In this document: piece by piece, positions 28,112 to 36,237 of the stretch
Position numbering within the stretch: the stretch's first letter is position 1
Layout of the letters: every line of letters begins with the position of its first letter
Origin: an uncultured Eubacteriales bacterium
Lineage (GTDB): Bacteria; Bacillota; Clostridia; Lachnospirales; Cellulosilyticaceae
DNA length: 64,000 nt
Assembly (NCBI GenBank): GCA_900551325.1
Contig: URVM01000002.1
Coordinates: 248,001-312,000, forward strand
Direction of reading: 5' to 3'
Notes under the pieces: model-generated
What the model saw: the letters and a program-made list of their open reading frames with translations, nothing else
The model's database searches: none
Told to the model about the DNA's origin: nothing
Position numbers and translations under genes: made by a program

Positions 28112-28206
28112 CTACAAGTCAATAAAATTTCTGAATCAATTATATTTTTTTCTTTTTATATAAAACAAAAGACCCAAAGGTCTTTTTAACACCTTTAAGC
28201 CTTAAT

Positions 28207-28455
28207 CTAAAACTCTTCATTAATCCATCTATAAAGCTGTTTACAATCATGGTCACTATCTTCCATGGTAAACCTCATATCAAGTTCTAATTCCTCAAAT
28301 CCATTTCTTTTATATAAGTTGTAACCTTCTTGTGTTGAGTTGAGTGTAACAAACGTAGCACCTATATGCTGATTTGTAATGCTCTCTATTCTTTCTAGAC
28401 ATTCTATTAGTAAGATATCACTTAAATAAATTTTATCTCCCGATGGTAATGTATC
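28207..28455 (-). pseudogene. truncated GNAT acetyltransferase
   Basis: A minus-strand frame without start reads DTLPSGDKIYLSDILLIECL, then EGYNLYKRNGFEELELDMRF, ending QLYRWINEEF and stop at 28,207. This is the C-terminal half of a GNAT fold. Its 5' side is fused to an AlbA-type fragment. It is related to the remnant at 7,750-7,960. Confidence 0.6.
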
Positions 28456-28678
28456 CTATACTTGTGTATGATATCTCTCAGAGCATTAGATACCTGCTGC
28501 ATGATAAAGTCGGGATTATCAATCCCCATTATTTCTCCATTATCTTTTACCCCAATATAAATAATCCCTCCACTTGTATTAGCAAAAGCAACAACTGTAG
28601 ATTTTCAAGCTGTTAATTATAAATCAACAGGCGTATATATTTCTTTTAACTCAACTATTTCGCTTTTATACAAACTCA
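28440..28678 (-). pseudogene. broken AlbA_2 (Schlafen-type) putative regulator
   Basis: Starts at the ATG at 28,678: MSLYKSEIVELKEIYTPVDL, then two in-frame stops, then VVAFANTSGGIIYIGVKDNG and IMGIDNPDFIMQQVSNALRD, the AlbA_2 ATP-binding-like core. It is cut off where the GNAT fragment begins. AAGGAGTGAT upstream is the old ribosome site. Confidence 0.65.
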
Positions 28679-28702
28679 TTATATCACTCCTTATATCACT
28701 TT

Positions 28703-28741
28703 CTATCACTTCTAACACTGAACTAACACAATAAGTGATAG
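28703..28741 (-). promoter_or_regulatory. inverted-repeat operator, second copy
   Basis: CTATCAC (28,703-28,709) and GTGATAG (28,735-28,741) flank the same GAACTAACACAATAA core seen at 17,134-17,149. Confidence 0.5.
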
Positions 28742-28822
28742 AAAGCAAGAATAATCGTCTGACAACTTACGACATCAGAATGCTACCATGCCATATATTA
28801 TAATAAATCATGATTTATTTTG

Positions 28823-28975
28823 TCCCCACACTCCACCCCCAACTAAAAAATCAAGACTTACAGGTTTTTTAACCCCTGCAAGCCTTGATTTTACGTTGAT
28901 TATTTTACTAATTTCACTACCGTTTCGCAATGGGTTGAGTACTGGTGGTAGTCATAATTGATGTAGTTTGTTTAC
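28823..28975 (-). repeat. R7: attachment-site-like repeat, rlmD 3'-end tail with terminator
   Basis: Arm DYHQYSTH, then CETVVKLVK and stop, terminator (AAGGCTTGCAGGGG with CCTGTAAGTCTT) and edge CCCACACTCCACC. The 28,976-29,127 stretch beyond the arm holds only a short hairpin (CTATTGAC / GTCAATAG near 29,034) and no gene. Confidence 0.75.
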
Positions 28976-29127
28976 GTATTCGCTTCTACTATCCTGTGTA
29001 TTTTTCTTGCCCTTGTTTTAGTAACTCCCCTTCTATTGACCTTTAATGTCAATAGATAAGTTCTAATTTAGCTACTCTAAGAAGTATATATCCTATCTGC
29101 CCTCCTATCTAAACTTAAGTTGAATAT

Positions 29128-29209
29128 TAAAAAGCCCACTAATTATCTAATTAGTGGGCTCACCGGCCTACATGGTTACGCATTATTAAGAGGCTTAGTA
29201 GGATCTGTT
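29128..29209 (-). ncRNA. AbiF-associated-like small RNA, downstream copy
   Basis: The minus strand starts with ACAGATCCTA 6 bases after a TATAAT box (29,220-29,215). It continues AAGCCT...ATGCGTAACC and closes with TAGGCC, forming a CCTAC/GTAGG-type stem. A strong terminator (AGCCCACTAATT / AATTAGTGGGCT, 29,133-29,160) follows. The 5' and 3' halves match the copy at 30,121-30,195. It lies just after the stop of the Abi gene. Confidence 0.6.
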
Positions 29210-29236
29210 TTACTATTATATGTATATTATAGTAAT

Positions 29237-30106
29237 TTATTCACCTTTTAATAGATTTCTCCAGTTAATTGGAAATCCTAAGTATTCTAATTTTACAAAT
29301 GGATATTTAGCAATAATCGATTCTAATTGCTCTATGAATGTATGCCAAACCTGTTTGTCTATTACGATTTTCTTAAGAATAAAGATATAGATAAATACTC
29401 TATCATTTCTTATACCTAACTGATTGTCTTGCTTCGACAACCTAGGCTTATTCGCAATAGGTCTATTATATAATCTTCCTCTATGAGCACAAATATTTCT
29501 GATAATAACCAATGCTCGTAACCAATTTTGAATATAATCTGCTGGAATTCCATAATATTCTTGAGCAATTTCTTTTCTTATAGGATATTCTAAGTTATTG
29601 TATAACTTAGATAATGCCCCAAACGAAATGAGTTCAACTGCAACCCATATAGGAAAGTTATTACTATAATCATCACGATAATGTTTAATAAAAGCATCAT
29701 TTCCTTTTTTATCATACCCTATTATCGTGGCAAACTCTTCTAGAAAATGGTCATGGTACGTAGTATTCTCAAATCCATGCCCTTCTTTATAGCCTAGTGG
29801 ACCATAAACTTTTGAATGTTGATATGCAATATGTGTTCTAAATGCCACCTCAACCGCATCCAATACATAAATTAAAGCTGCTCTTAGCTCACTATCGAAA
29901 TAATACAGCTGCATAATATCTTCTATTCGAATACCTCGATTAAACACATCTCGCTTACGAAAAGTCAGCGTATACCCACTTAATCTATAGTAGTTGATTT
30001 GTTTTAAAACACTGATAGCATACTCTCTATCCTCAATGATAAGCCCTCTTTCTCTAAGCAAATCTACCTGAGCTTCAAAACTTTTAAATGGTTTAGATTC
30101 TTTCAT
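29237..30106 (-). CDS. Abi_2 (AbiD/AbiF) HEPN-domain abortive infection protein
   Basis: 289 residues, normal length for Abi_2. Signature segments: KQINYYRLSGYTLTFR, DSELRAALIYVLDAVEVAFR and the HEPN ribonuclease motif RNICAHRGRLYNR (R-x4-6-H). Such proteins cut RNA on infection and stop phage growth at the expense of the cell. AGGGGGAT lies before the ATG. Two copies of a small structured RNA flank it, as known for AbiF loci, where the RNA is thought to restrain the nuclease. It is the only protein gene between R7 and R8. Confidence 0.85.
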   Translation of the reverse strand: MKESKPFKSFEAQVDLLRERGLIIEDREYAISVLKQINYYRLSGYTLTFRKRDVFNRGIRIEDIMQLYYFDSELRAALIYVLDAVEVAFRTHIAYQHSKVYGPLGYKEGHGFENTTYHDHFLEEFATIIGYDKKGNDAFIKHYRDDYSNNFPIWVAVELISFGALSKLYNNLEYPIRKEIAQEYYGIPADYIQNWLRALVIIRNICAHRGRLYNRPIANKPRLSKQDNQLGIRNDRVFIYIFILKKIVIDKQVWHTFIEQLESIIAKYPFVKLEYLGFPINWRNLLKGE

Positions 30107-30120
30107 GTAAAAATCCCCCT

Positions 30121-30195
30121 AAAAAAACAAAAGGCCTATCAGGTTACGCATACAATATATTGAGTATATATCGCATAGGCTTGATAGGATCTGTT
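30121..30195 (-). ncRNA. AbiF-associated-like small RNA, upstream copy
   Basis: Predicted from the promoter to a T-rich end (AAAAAAACAAAA on the plus strand, 30,121-30,132). It starts ACAGATCCTATCAAGCC and ends ATGCGTAACCTGATAGGCC, so CCTATCA pairs with TGATAGG around an inner stem. The shared blocks with the downstream copy are ACAGATCCTA, AAGCCT, ATGCGTAACC and TAGGCC. It sits between promoter and Abi gene, so the terminator would also control the gene. Confidence 0.65.
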
Positions 30196-30201
30196 GTTTT
30201 T

Positions 30202-30230
30202 ATTATATAACTATTTAGTTTAGTTGTCAA
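30202..30230 (-). promoter_or_regulatory. consensus sigma-A promoter for the small RNA and Abi gene
   Basis: TTGACA (30,230-30,225), 17-base spacer, TATAAT (30,207-30,202). Both boxes match consensus fully. Confidence 0.85.
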
Positions 30231-30267
30231 GAAGTAGCTCAGCATCATATCGATCTTAATGCTATTG

Positions 30268-30371
30268 GCCCCACACTCCACCCCTATCAAAAAAATCAAG
30301 GCTTACAGGTTTTTTAAAGCCTACAATCCTTGATTTTACGTTCATTATTTAACTAATTTCACAACCGTTTC
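30268..30371 (-). repeat. R8: attachment-site-like repeat cut at its core by the conjugative element
   Basis: Contains edge, terminator, stop and the tail GAAACGGTTGTG (ETVVKLVK), but the arm is absent. Instead the sequence passes at 30,371/30,372 into AACGGTATTGCC, the first bases of the element's RlmD-tail module in the opposite direction. Confidence 0.7.
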
Positions 30372-30378
30372 AACGGTA

Positions 30379-30750
30379 TTGCCAAAGACCCACAAAGCTC
30401 CGGACACCTATATTAACATAACCGTAGCCTTTGGTCATGAGGATGGAATGATACCATTAGATACTGTGGACACTATTCATAATAGACTTTTATCTAATAA
30501 TATAGCCCAAAAAGCAGAAGCATACAAGCCAAAACCACGAACTACTTACAAAATGATTAGCGAATATATTGATGAAAAATATAGTTTCAAAGTCCATACA
30601 GCATATATTGCCGAGGTGAAACGTAGTTTAGGGTTGCCAATGTACGATGCTCCGAATGCAGTTGAAACTTTGAAACATCCAAGAAAACACCCCACTCCTA
30701 TTCAAGTAGATGCTATCAAAGATGCCCTAACTTATTTTGAAGTCATATAG
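30379..30750 (+). CDS. orphan RlmD C-terminal extension module carried at the element end
   Basis: 123 residues from a TTG. DTYINITVAFGHEDG, TYKMISEYIDEKYSFKVHTA, YIAEVKRSLGLPMYDAPNAV and TPIQVDAIKDALTYFEVI match the extra domain fused to many clostridial RlmD proteins, where an element has inserted in the 3' end of rlmD and supplied a new C-terminus. Here there is no methyltransferase body upstream; the DNA to the left is an rlmD tail reading the other way. It may be untranslated or made as a stand-alone small protein. Confidence 0.7.
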   Translation: MPKTHKAPDTYINITVAFGHEDGMIPLDTVDTIHNRLLSNNIAQKAEAYKPKPRTTYKMISEYIDEKYSFKVHTAYIAEVKRSLGLPMYDAPNAVETLKHPRKHPTPIQVDAIKDALTYFEVI

Positions 30751-30773
30751 AACAATTCAATATAAATATGAAA

Positions 30774-30826
30774 ACTGCCTTTTACATTTTGTAAGGGGCA
30801 GTTTTTCATGCCCAAAATCGAAAGGA
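30774..30826 (+). promoter_or_regulatory. hairpin, T run and TGCCCAAAA leader before parA
   Basis: ACTGCC...GGCAGT stem (30,774-30,802) with TTTTT, then CATGCCCAAAATCGAAAGGAG. First of five such units in the element. Confidence 0.65.
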
Positions 30827-30835
30827 GAGAAAAAC

Positions 30836-31657
30836 TTGAATGCAAAAATAATCGCCATCGCCATGCAAAAAGGTGGTGTCGGCAAAACAACCACTTGTGC
30901 CAACTTAGGCATAGGGCTTGCACAGCAAGGTAAAAAAGTCTTAATCGTAGACAGTGACCCACAAGGCTCACTATCCATCAGTTTAGGACACCAGCAGCCC
31001 GACAATATCCCCACAACCCTTGCAACCGTCATGGGCAAGGTAATCACCGACAGCCCCATAGAACACAAGGAGGGTATCCTATCCCACCCCGAGGGTGTGG
31101 ACTTGCTCCCCGCCAATATTGAATTGTCGGGCATGGAAGTATCCCTCATCAATGCCATGAGCAGAGAAACGATACTCAAGCAGTATCTTGATACGGTAAA
31201 AAAAGACTATCAATATATCCTGCTTGATACACAGCCCTCCCTTGGTATGCTCACCGTCAATGCACTTGCGGCGGCAGACAGTGTAATTATTCCAGTACAG
31301 GCTCAATACCTCCCTGCAAAGGGCTTAGAACAGCTTTTACAGACCATAAACAAGGTACGTAAGCAAATTAACCCAAAGCTACAAATAGACGGTATCCTGC
31401 TGACAATGGTGGATAACCGCACCAACTTTGCAAAAGACATCAGCACCCTGCTCCGTGACACCTACGGCGGTAAAATCAAGGTGTTTACCACAGACATTCC
31501 CCATTCAGTAAGAGCCGCCGAGATTAGTGCCGAGGGCAAGAGCATTTTTGCCCATGACCCTAAAGGCAAAGTTGCCGAAAGCTACCGAGGACTCACAAAG
31601 GAGGTGTTGAAAATTGAAAAGCTCCGCCAAAAACATAAATCTGACATCAGTAGATGA
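30836..31657 (+). CDS. ParA/Soj-type partition ATPase
   Basis: 273 residues from the TTG at 30,836, chosen because AAAGGAG lies 9-15 bases upstream; the longer frame to 30,737 has no ribosome site. Deviant Walker A QKGGVGKTTT, then VDSDPQG and LLDTQPSLGMLTVNAL are the ParA motifs. It should act with ParB to keep the element when circular. The 3' end overlaps parB. Confidence 0.9.
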   Translation: MNAKIIAIAMQKGGVGKTTTCANLGIGLAQQGKKVLIVDSDPQGSLSISLGHQQPDNIPTTLATVMGKVITDSPIEHKEGILSHPEGVDLLPANIELSGMEVSLINAMSRETILKQYLDTVKKDYQYILLDTQPSLGMLTVNALAAADSVIIPVQAQYLPAKGLEQLLQTINKVRKQINPKLQIDGILLTMVDNRTNFAKDISTLLRDTYGGKIKVFTTDIPHSVRAAEISAEGKSIFAHDPKGKVAESYRGLTKEVLKIEKLRQKHKSDISR

Positions 31658-32537
31658 TTTGTTTTCCACCGAAGAAAGCCGAGCCGATGCAGGCAGAGAA
31701 AGGGTTATGGAGATAAGCTTGACAGAGCTGTTTCCCTTCAAAGACCACCCATTCAAGGTTAAAGACGATGAAGCTATGGCAGACACCGCCGAAAGTATAA
31801 AGGAGTATGGTGTGCTTGTTCCTGCAATCGCCCGTCCTCGTGATGAGGGTGGATATGAACTTGTAGCAGGACACCGCAGGCACAGGGCAAGTGAACTGGC
31901 TGGGCTTGAAACCATGCCTGTTATTGTCCGTAATCTTGACGATGATGCCGCCACTATTATTATGGTTGACAGCAACTTGCAGAGGGAAAACATCCTACCA
32001 AGTGAACGAGCCTTTGCCTTTAAGCTAAAATTAAATGCTATTAAACGGCAAGGTGCAAGGTCAGATTTAACTTCTACGCAAGTTGCACAGAAGTTGTCAG
32101 TTGAAAAAGTAGGCGAAAGTGCAGGTGTAAGTAAAGACCAAGTACGCAGGTTTATTCGTCTTACTGAGCTTATCCCCGAACTTCTTAACATGGTAGATGA
32201 TAAAAAAATAGCTTTTAACCCTGCCGTGGAACTATCCTACCTAAAGCCCGAGGAACAAACTAACTTACTTGAAGCAATGGATATGGAACAGTCAACCCCC
32301 TCCCTTTCACAGGCACAGCGGCTTAAAAAGTTTAGTGCCGAGGGCAAATGCACTCTTGAGGTCATGTGTGCCATTATGAGTGAGGAAAAGAAAGGCGAAT
32401 TAGACAAGGTAACTCTTACGAGCGATAAGCTTAGAAAGTATTTCCCCAAATCTTATACACCACAGAAAATGGAGGAAACTATACTAAAACTACTGGAAAC
32501 ATGGCATAAAAAGCGTACCCAAGATAGGGATAGATAA
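31614..32537 (+). CDS. ParB-type partition protein
   Basis: 307 residues from the TTG at 31,614 (AAAGGAGGTG upstream), overlapping parA by 44 bases. The ParB N-domain is clear: VPAIARPRDEGGYELVAGHR with GHRRHRASE, then DSNLQRENILPSERAFAFKL. A helix-turn-helix follows at VGESAGVSKDQVRRFIRL. It binds parS-like sites, which were not located. Confidence 0.9.
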   Translation: MKSSAKNINLTSVDDLFSTEESRADAGRERVMEISLTELFPFKDHPFKVKDDEAMADTAESIKEYGVLVPAIARPRDEGGYELVAGHRRHRASELAGLETMPVIVRNLDDDAATIIMVDSNLQRENILPSERAFAFKLKLNAIKRQGARSDLTSTQVAQKLSVEKVGESAGVSKDQVRRFIRLTELIPELLNMVDDKKIAFNPAVELSYLKPEEQTNLLEAMDMEQSTPSLSQAQRLKKFSAEGKCTLEVMCAIMSEEKKGELDKVTLTSDKLRKYFPKSYTPQKMEETILKLLETWHKKRTQDRDR

Positions 32538-32564
32538 AAAACAAAATAGAAAGGAAGTGAGGAA

Positions 32565-33464
32565 ATGGCTGTGTGCAGAATAGAAAAAACAAAGGATTAC
32601 ACCGTCATGGCAAATCATCATTTACGCAATAAAGCCCTGTCGCTCAAAGCAAAAGGCTTGCTATCCCTTATGCTGTCCCTTCCCGAAGATTGGGACTATA
32701 CAGTAAAGGGGCTTGCCTACATCTGCAAGGACGGCATTGACAGCATCAACGGAGCGATTAAGGAATTGGAAAACACAGGATATATAAGTCGTGAGCGTAT
32801 CAGAAACCCCAAAGGGCAACTAACGGCGATTGAATATACAATCCGTGAGCATCCGCAAGTTATGGAGAGTAAGGACAGCGAAAGTCCTGTTGAGGCTCTG
32901 CCTACACAGGAAACACCTATACAGGAAAATCCAATACTGGCTACTCCTATACAGGAAGAACACGACCAATTAAATACTTATCTACAAACTAAAGATAAAT
33001 CAAAAAAAGATTTATTAAGTATAGAAGCATCAAATCCTTATCAATCCTATCCTTACAAACAGCCCCAAAATATAGGATATGATGGGATAGGATGTGACAG
33101 CTACGAAGAAGTAAAAGAACTGGTTTACGAAAACATTGAATACGAACATTTTAAGCAGTACGGTAAAATCAGCATGGGTGAGCGTTTAGACGAAATAGCT
33201 GATATTATCACTGAAACCCTGTGTTCCACTAAGGACACCATTAACATTGCCGGAGAAGACTATCCTGCAATGCTTGTGAAAGACAAAATGCTGAAAATTA
33301 CATCGTCCCATATTGAGTATGTCTTTGATTGCTTAGACAAAAACACCACCTATGTGCGAAACATCAAGCGGTATTTGCTTGCCACTCTGTTTAATGCACC
33401 CTCCACCATAGACAGCTACTATGCAGCTTTGGTCAACCACGATTTATACAGTCCTAACCGTTAG
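32565..33464 (+). CDS. RepA N-terminal-like / DUF6017 helix-turn-helix protein
   Basis: 299 residues. Residues 1-95 form the replication-initiator-like winged helix (NHHLRNKALSLKAKGLLSLM, LAYICKDGIDSINGAIKELE). After a variable linker (PTQETPIQENP), a C-terminal domain (residues 190-299) matches DUF6017. It is standard between parB and pcfB in this element family and probably supports replication or copy control. AAGGAAGTGAGG precedes the ATG. Confidence 0.82.
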   Translation: MAVCRIEKTKDYTVMANHHLRNKALSLKAKGLLSLMLSLPEDWDYTVKGLAYICKDGIDSINGAIKELENTGYISRERIRNPKGQLTAIEYTIREHPQVMESKDSESPVEALPTQETPIQENPILATPIQEEHDQLNTYLQTKDKSKKDLLSIEASNPYQSYPYKQPQNIGYDGIGCDSYEEVKELVYENIEYEHFKQYGKISMGERLDEIADIITETLCSTKDTINIAGEDYPAMLVKDKMLKITSSHIEYVFDCLDKNTTYVRNIKRYLLATLFNAPSTIDSYYAALVNHDLYSPNR

Positions 33465-33471
33465 GCACTTT

Positions 33472-33520
33472 GTAAAGAAATTTGCAGAGTGCCTTTTTCT
33501 ATGCCCAAAAATGAAAGGAG
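33472..33520 (+). promoter_or_regulatory. hairpin, T run and TGCCCAAAA leader
   Basis: AGGCACTT...AGTGCCT stem (33,472-33,493), TTTTTC, then TATGCCCAAAAATGAAAGGAG. Confidence 0.65.
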
Positions 33521-33529
33521 ATTTTGAAT

Positions 33530-33874
33530 ATGAGAAAACCAATGGCTTACATTACCGCTGCTTGGAGTAACAACGAATTTGAAGTGACCGAAACGGCGGC
33601 TAAGTATTGTAGAAAACTTTATGAAGCAGGCTATACCCCTATCTGTCCACCACTTTATACACCTTTGTTTCTATGCGATAAAGTACCGCAGGAACACAAG
33701 GACGGCATTGATATGGCAAGGGATATGCTCCGCCGTGCAAGGGTGCTTGTGGTATGTGGTGACCTTATCGATGAAAATGTCAAAAACGATATTGCCATAG
33801 CCCAAAGGCTGAATATTACCGCTACCACCCTTGAGGGTATCTTGACTGTCAAGGGGCAAGGCAGAGAGAAATAA
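33530..33874 (+). CDS. DUF7768/DUF4406-like nucleoside deoxyribosyltransferase-fold protein
   Basis: 114 residues from the ATG at 33,530 (AAAGGAG nine bases upstream). MAYITAAWSNNEFEVTETAA and GIDMARDMLRRARVLVVCGD resemble the small Rossmann-like domain of nucleoside 2-deoxyribosyltransferase relatives. Its role in the element is unknown; the position before pcfB is conserved in relatives. Confidence 0.7.
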   Translation: MRKPMAYITAAWSNNEFEVTETAAKYCRKLYEAGYTPICPPLYTPLFLCDKVPQEHKDGIDMARDMLRRARVLVVCGDLIDENVKNDIAIAQRLNITATTLEGILTVKGQGREK

Positions 33875-33910
33875 TGATACCCATAAAAATCATGGAAGGA
33901 GGACTTTTTT

Positions 33911-34387
33911 ATGCAGGAAGATGTGGAACAAAGAACAATTGCTCTTGCTATCAGTGCAAGCAAGCTCACAGGCAGAGAATTAAAAAAAGCAATCGTCAAG
34001 CTCCTTGCTCATTTAAAAGACAAGAAAAACCACCCCAATATCCCGCAGGGAAAACAATCAGTAAAACAGCTTGCAGGGCAAAGGCAAGGCATGACCAGTA
34101 TTGAAATCACCGACCAAAATATTAAGGACTTTGAGCGTGTGGCAAAAAAATACGGTGTTGACTTTGCTGTGATGAAAGACAAGCACCAAGTACCACCGAA
34201 ATACGTGGTCTATTTCAAAGGCAAAGATGCCGATGCCATTACCAACGCTTTTAAGGAGTACACCTCGGATATGGTAAAAAAGGCAGCACGACCATCGGTT
34301 CTTGCAGAACTTAAAAAGCTTGCCGAGCTTGCTAAAAATACCCTTATCCAAAAAGTAAAACACAAAAATAAGGAGCAGAGCCTATGA
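33911..34387 (+). CDS. PcfB family protein (DUF3801)
   Basis: 158 residues: ASKLTGRELKKAIVKLLAHL, GMTSIEITDQNIKDFERVAK and a C-terminal basic tail. PcfB proteins accompany the coupling protein and are thought to link relaxosome and channel. The stop overlaps the virD4 start by four bases. Confidence 0.85.
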   Translation: MQEDVEQRTIALAISASKLTGRELKKAIVKLLAHLKDKKNHPNIPQGKQSVKQLAGQRQGMTSIEITDQNIKDFERVAKKYGVDFAVMKDKHQVPPKYVVYFKGKDADAITNAFKEYTSDMVKKAARPSVLAELKKLAELAKNTLIQKVKHKNKEQSL

Positions 34388-36174
34388 GTAAAAACATGAA
34401 AAAACTCCTTATTCTTAACATTCCCTATCTTGTGTTAGGGCTGATATTTACCAAGCTACCCGAAGCGTGGAGATATACAAACGGTGCTGACATTGGGCAA
34501 AAGATACTCAGCTTAGGCGAGGGCTTTTCCAAAGCCTTTGCAGTGCCGTTTCCGTCTTTTTACCCCACTGACCTGCTTATCGGGCTTGCCATCGGTGGCT
34601 TGCTTAGAATGGTTATCTATTTCAAAGGTAAAAACGCTAAGAAATATCGTAAGGGCATAGAGTATGGCTCTGCACGATGGGGCAACGCAAAGGATATTGA
34701 GCCTTATGTAGACCCCACATTTCAAAATAATGTGATACTCACCCAAACAGAGCGTTTGACTATGAATAGCCGCCCCAAAGACCCTAAGACCGCACGAAAC
34801 AAAAATGTGCTGATTGTGGGCGGTAGTGGTAGTGGTAAAACAAGATTTTGGCTGAAACCAAATCTTATGCAGTGCCACAGCTCATTCGTGGTAACTGACC
34901 CCAAAGGCAGTATCGTCATTGAATGTGGCAAGCTGCTACTGCATGAGGGCTACAAGGTAAAAATCCTAAACACTATCAATTTCAAGAAATCCATGCATTA
35001 CAACCCTTTTGCCTATATCAGAAGTGAAAAGGACATTTTAAAGCTCGTTACCACCCTTATTGCCAATACCAAAGGCGAGGGAAAAGCAGGGGACGATTTT
35101 TGGGTAAAGGCAGAAACGCTGCTCTATACTGCCCTCATTGCCTACATCTACTATGAAGCCCCTGAACATGAGCAAAACTTCACAACATTGATTGAATTTA
35201 TCAATGCCAGTGAAGTCCGTGAGGACGATGAGGAGTTTAAGAACAATGTGGACTTGATGTTTGATAGGCTTGAAGAAAAAGACCCACAGCACTTTGCAGT
35301 TAGGCAATATAAGAAATACAAATTAGCCGCAGGCAAGACCGCTAAGTCTATCCTTATTTCCTGTGGTGCAAGGCTCGCCCCCTTTGACATTAAGGAGCTT
35401 AGGGAACTGACTGCCTATGATGAACTGGAGCTTGATACCCTTGGGGACAAGAAAACTGCCTTGTTTATTATCATCAGCGATACCGATGCCACATTTAACT
35501 TCCTTGTATCCATGTGCTACACCCAGCTTTTTAATTTGCTTTGTGATAAAGCTGATGATGTATACGGTGGCAGGCTACCTATCCATGTGCGGTGCTTAAT
35601 TGATGAATGTGCCAATATTGGGCAGATACCTAACTTAGAAAAACTCATGGCAACCATTCGTAGCCGTGAAATTTCTGCTTGCCTTGTTTTACAGGCACAG
35701 AGCCAATTAAAAGCACTCTACAAAGACAATGCCGACACTATTATAGGAAATTGTGACAGCATGATTTTTTTAGGTGGGAAAGAAAAAACCACCCTCAAAG
35801 ACTTAACTGAAACCCTTGGCAAGGAAACCATTGATATGTTCAATACAAGCGATACAAGGGGCAACCAACGTAGTTACGGTATCAACTATCAAAGGCTTGG
35901 AAAAGAACTCATGTCAATGGATGAGCTTTCTGTTATGGACGGCGGTAAGTGTATCTTGCAGCTTAGAGGTGTTCGCCCCTTTTTTAGTGATAAATACGAC
36001 ATTACAAAACACCCAAAATATCAGTATTTATCCGACTTTGACAAGAAAAACGCTTTTGATATTGAGAAATTCTTATCCACCAAACTAAAGCTCAAAGCAA
36101 ATGATGTGTACGAAGTTTATGACATGAGTAAAGAGGAAGAAACAACCGCATTAAAGCCCTCGAGTGGGCAATAA
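34384..36174 (+). CDS. VirD4/TraG-type conjugative coupling protein
   Basis: 596 residues. Two N-terminal membrane segments (residues 7-25 and 60-78), Walker A VGGSGSGKTRF near residue 145, Walker B CLIDECANIGQ near 404, and the family segment MATIRSREISACLVLQAQSQ. It couples the relaxase-DNA complex to the secretion channel at the membrane. Full length. Confidence 0.93.
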   Translation: MSKNMKKLLILNIPYLVLGLIFTKLPEAWRYTNGADIGQKILSLGEGFSKAFAVPFPSFYPTDLLIGLAIGGLLRMVIYFKGKNAKKYRKGIEYGSARWGNAKDIEPYVDPTFQNNVILTQTERLTMNSRPKDPKTARNKNVLIVGGSGSGKTRFWLKPNLMQCHSSFVVTDPKGSIVIECGKLLLHEGYKVKILNTINFKKSMHYNPFAYIRSEKDILKLVTTLIANTKGEGKAGDDFWVKAETLLYTALIAYIYYEAPEHEQNFTTLIEFINASEVREDDEEFKNNVDLMFDRLEEKDPQHFAVRQYKKYKLAAGKTAKSILISCGARLAPFDIKELRELTAYDELELDTLGDKKTALFIIISDTDATFNFLVSMCYTQLFNLLCDKADDVYGGRLPIHVRCLIDECANIGQIPNLEKLMATIRSREISACLVLQAQSQLKALYKDNADTIIGNCDSMIFLGGKEKTTLKDLTETLGKETIDMFNTSDTRGNQRSYGINYQRLGKELMSMDELSVMDGGKCILQLRGVRPFFSDKYDITKHPKYQYLSDFDKKNAFDIEKFLSTKLKLKANDVYEVYDMSKEEETTALKPSSGQ

Positions 36175-36201
36175 ACACTGCCATTTTCGGTGGTGTTTTT
36201 T
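36174..36201 (+). terminator. hairpin after the virD4 gene
   Basis: AACACTGCC / GGTGGTGTT stem followed by six T residues. Confidence 0.65.
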
Positions 36202-36237
36202 ATATAGATACAATCCACAAAGAAAGGGGTGTTGCCT

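Noticed and set aside
2834..30371. The eight repeats as a CRISPR array or transposon ends
   Set aside because: Spacing is 1-8 kb with whole genes between, the units are 100-210 bases with coding character and terminators, and no paired inverted ends or cas genes were seen.
30737..30835. Longer parA start at 30,737
   Set aside because: The extension has no ribosome site, overlaps the preceding hairpin and the family starts at the later TTG with AAAGGAG.
31505..32191. Minus-strand 228-residue ORF opposite parB
   Set aside because: Ser/Arg-rich composition typical of an antisense shadow of a conserved gene.
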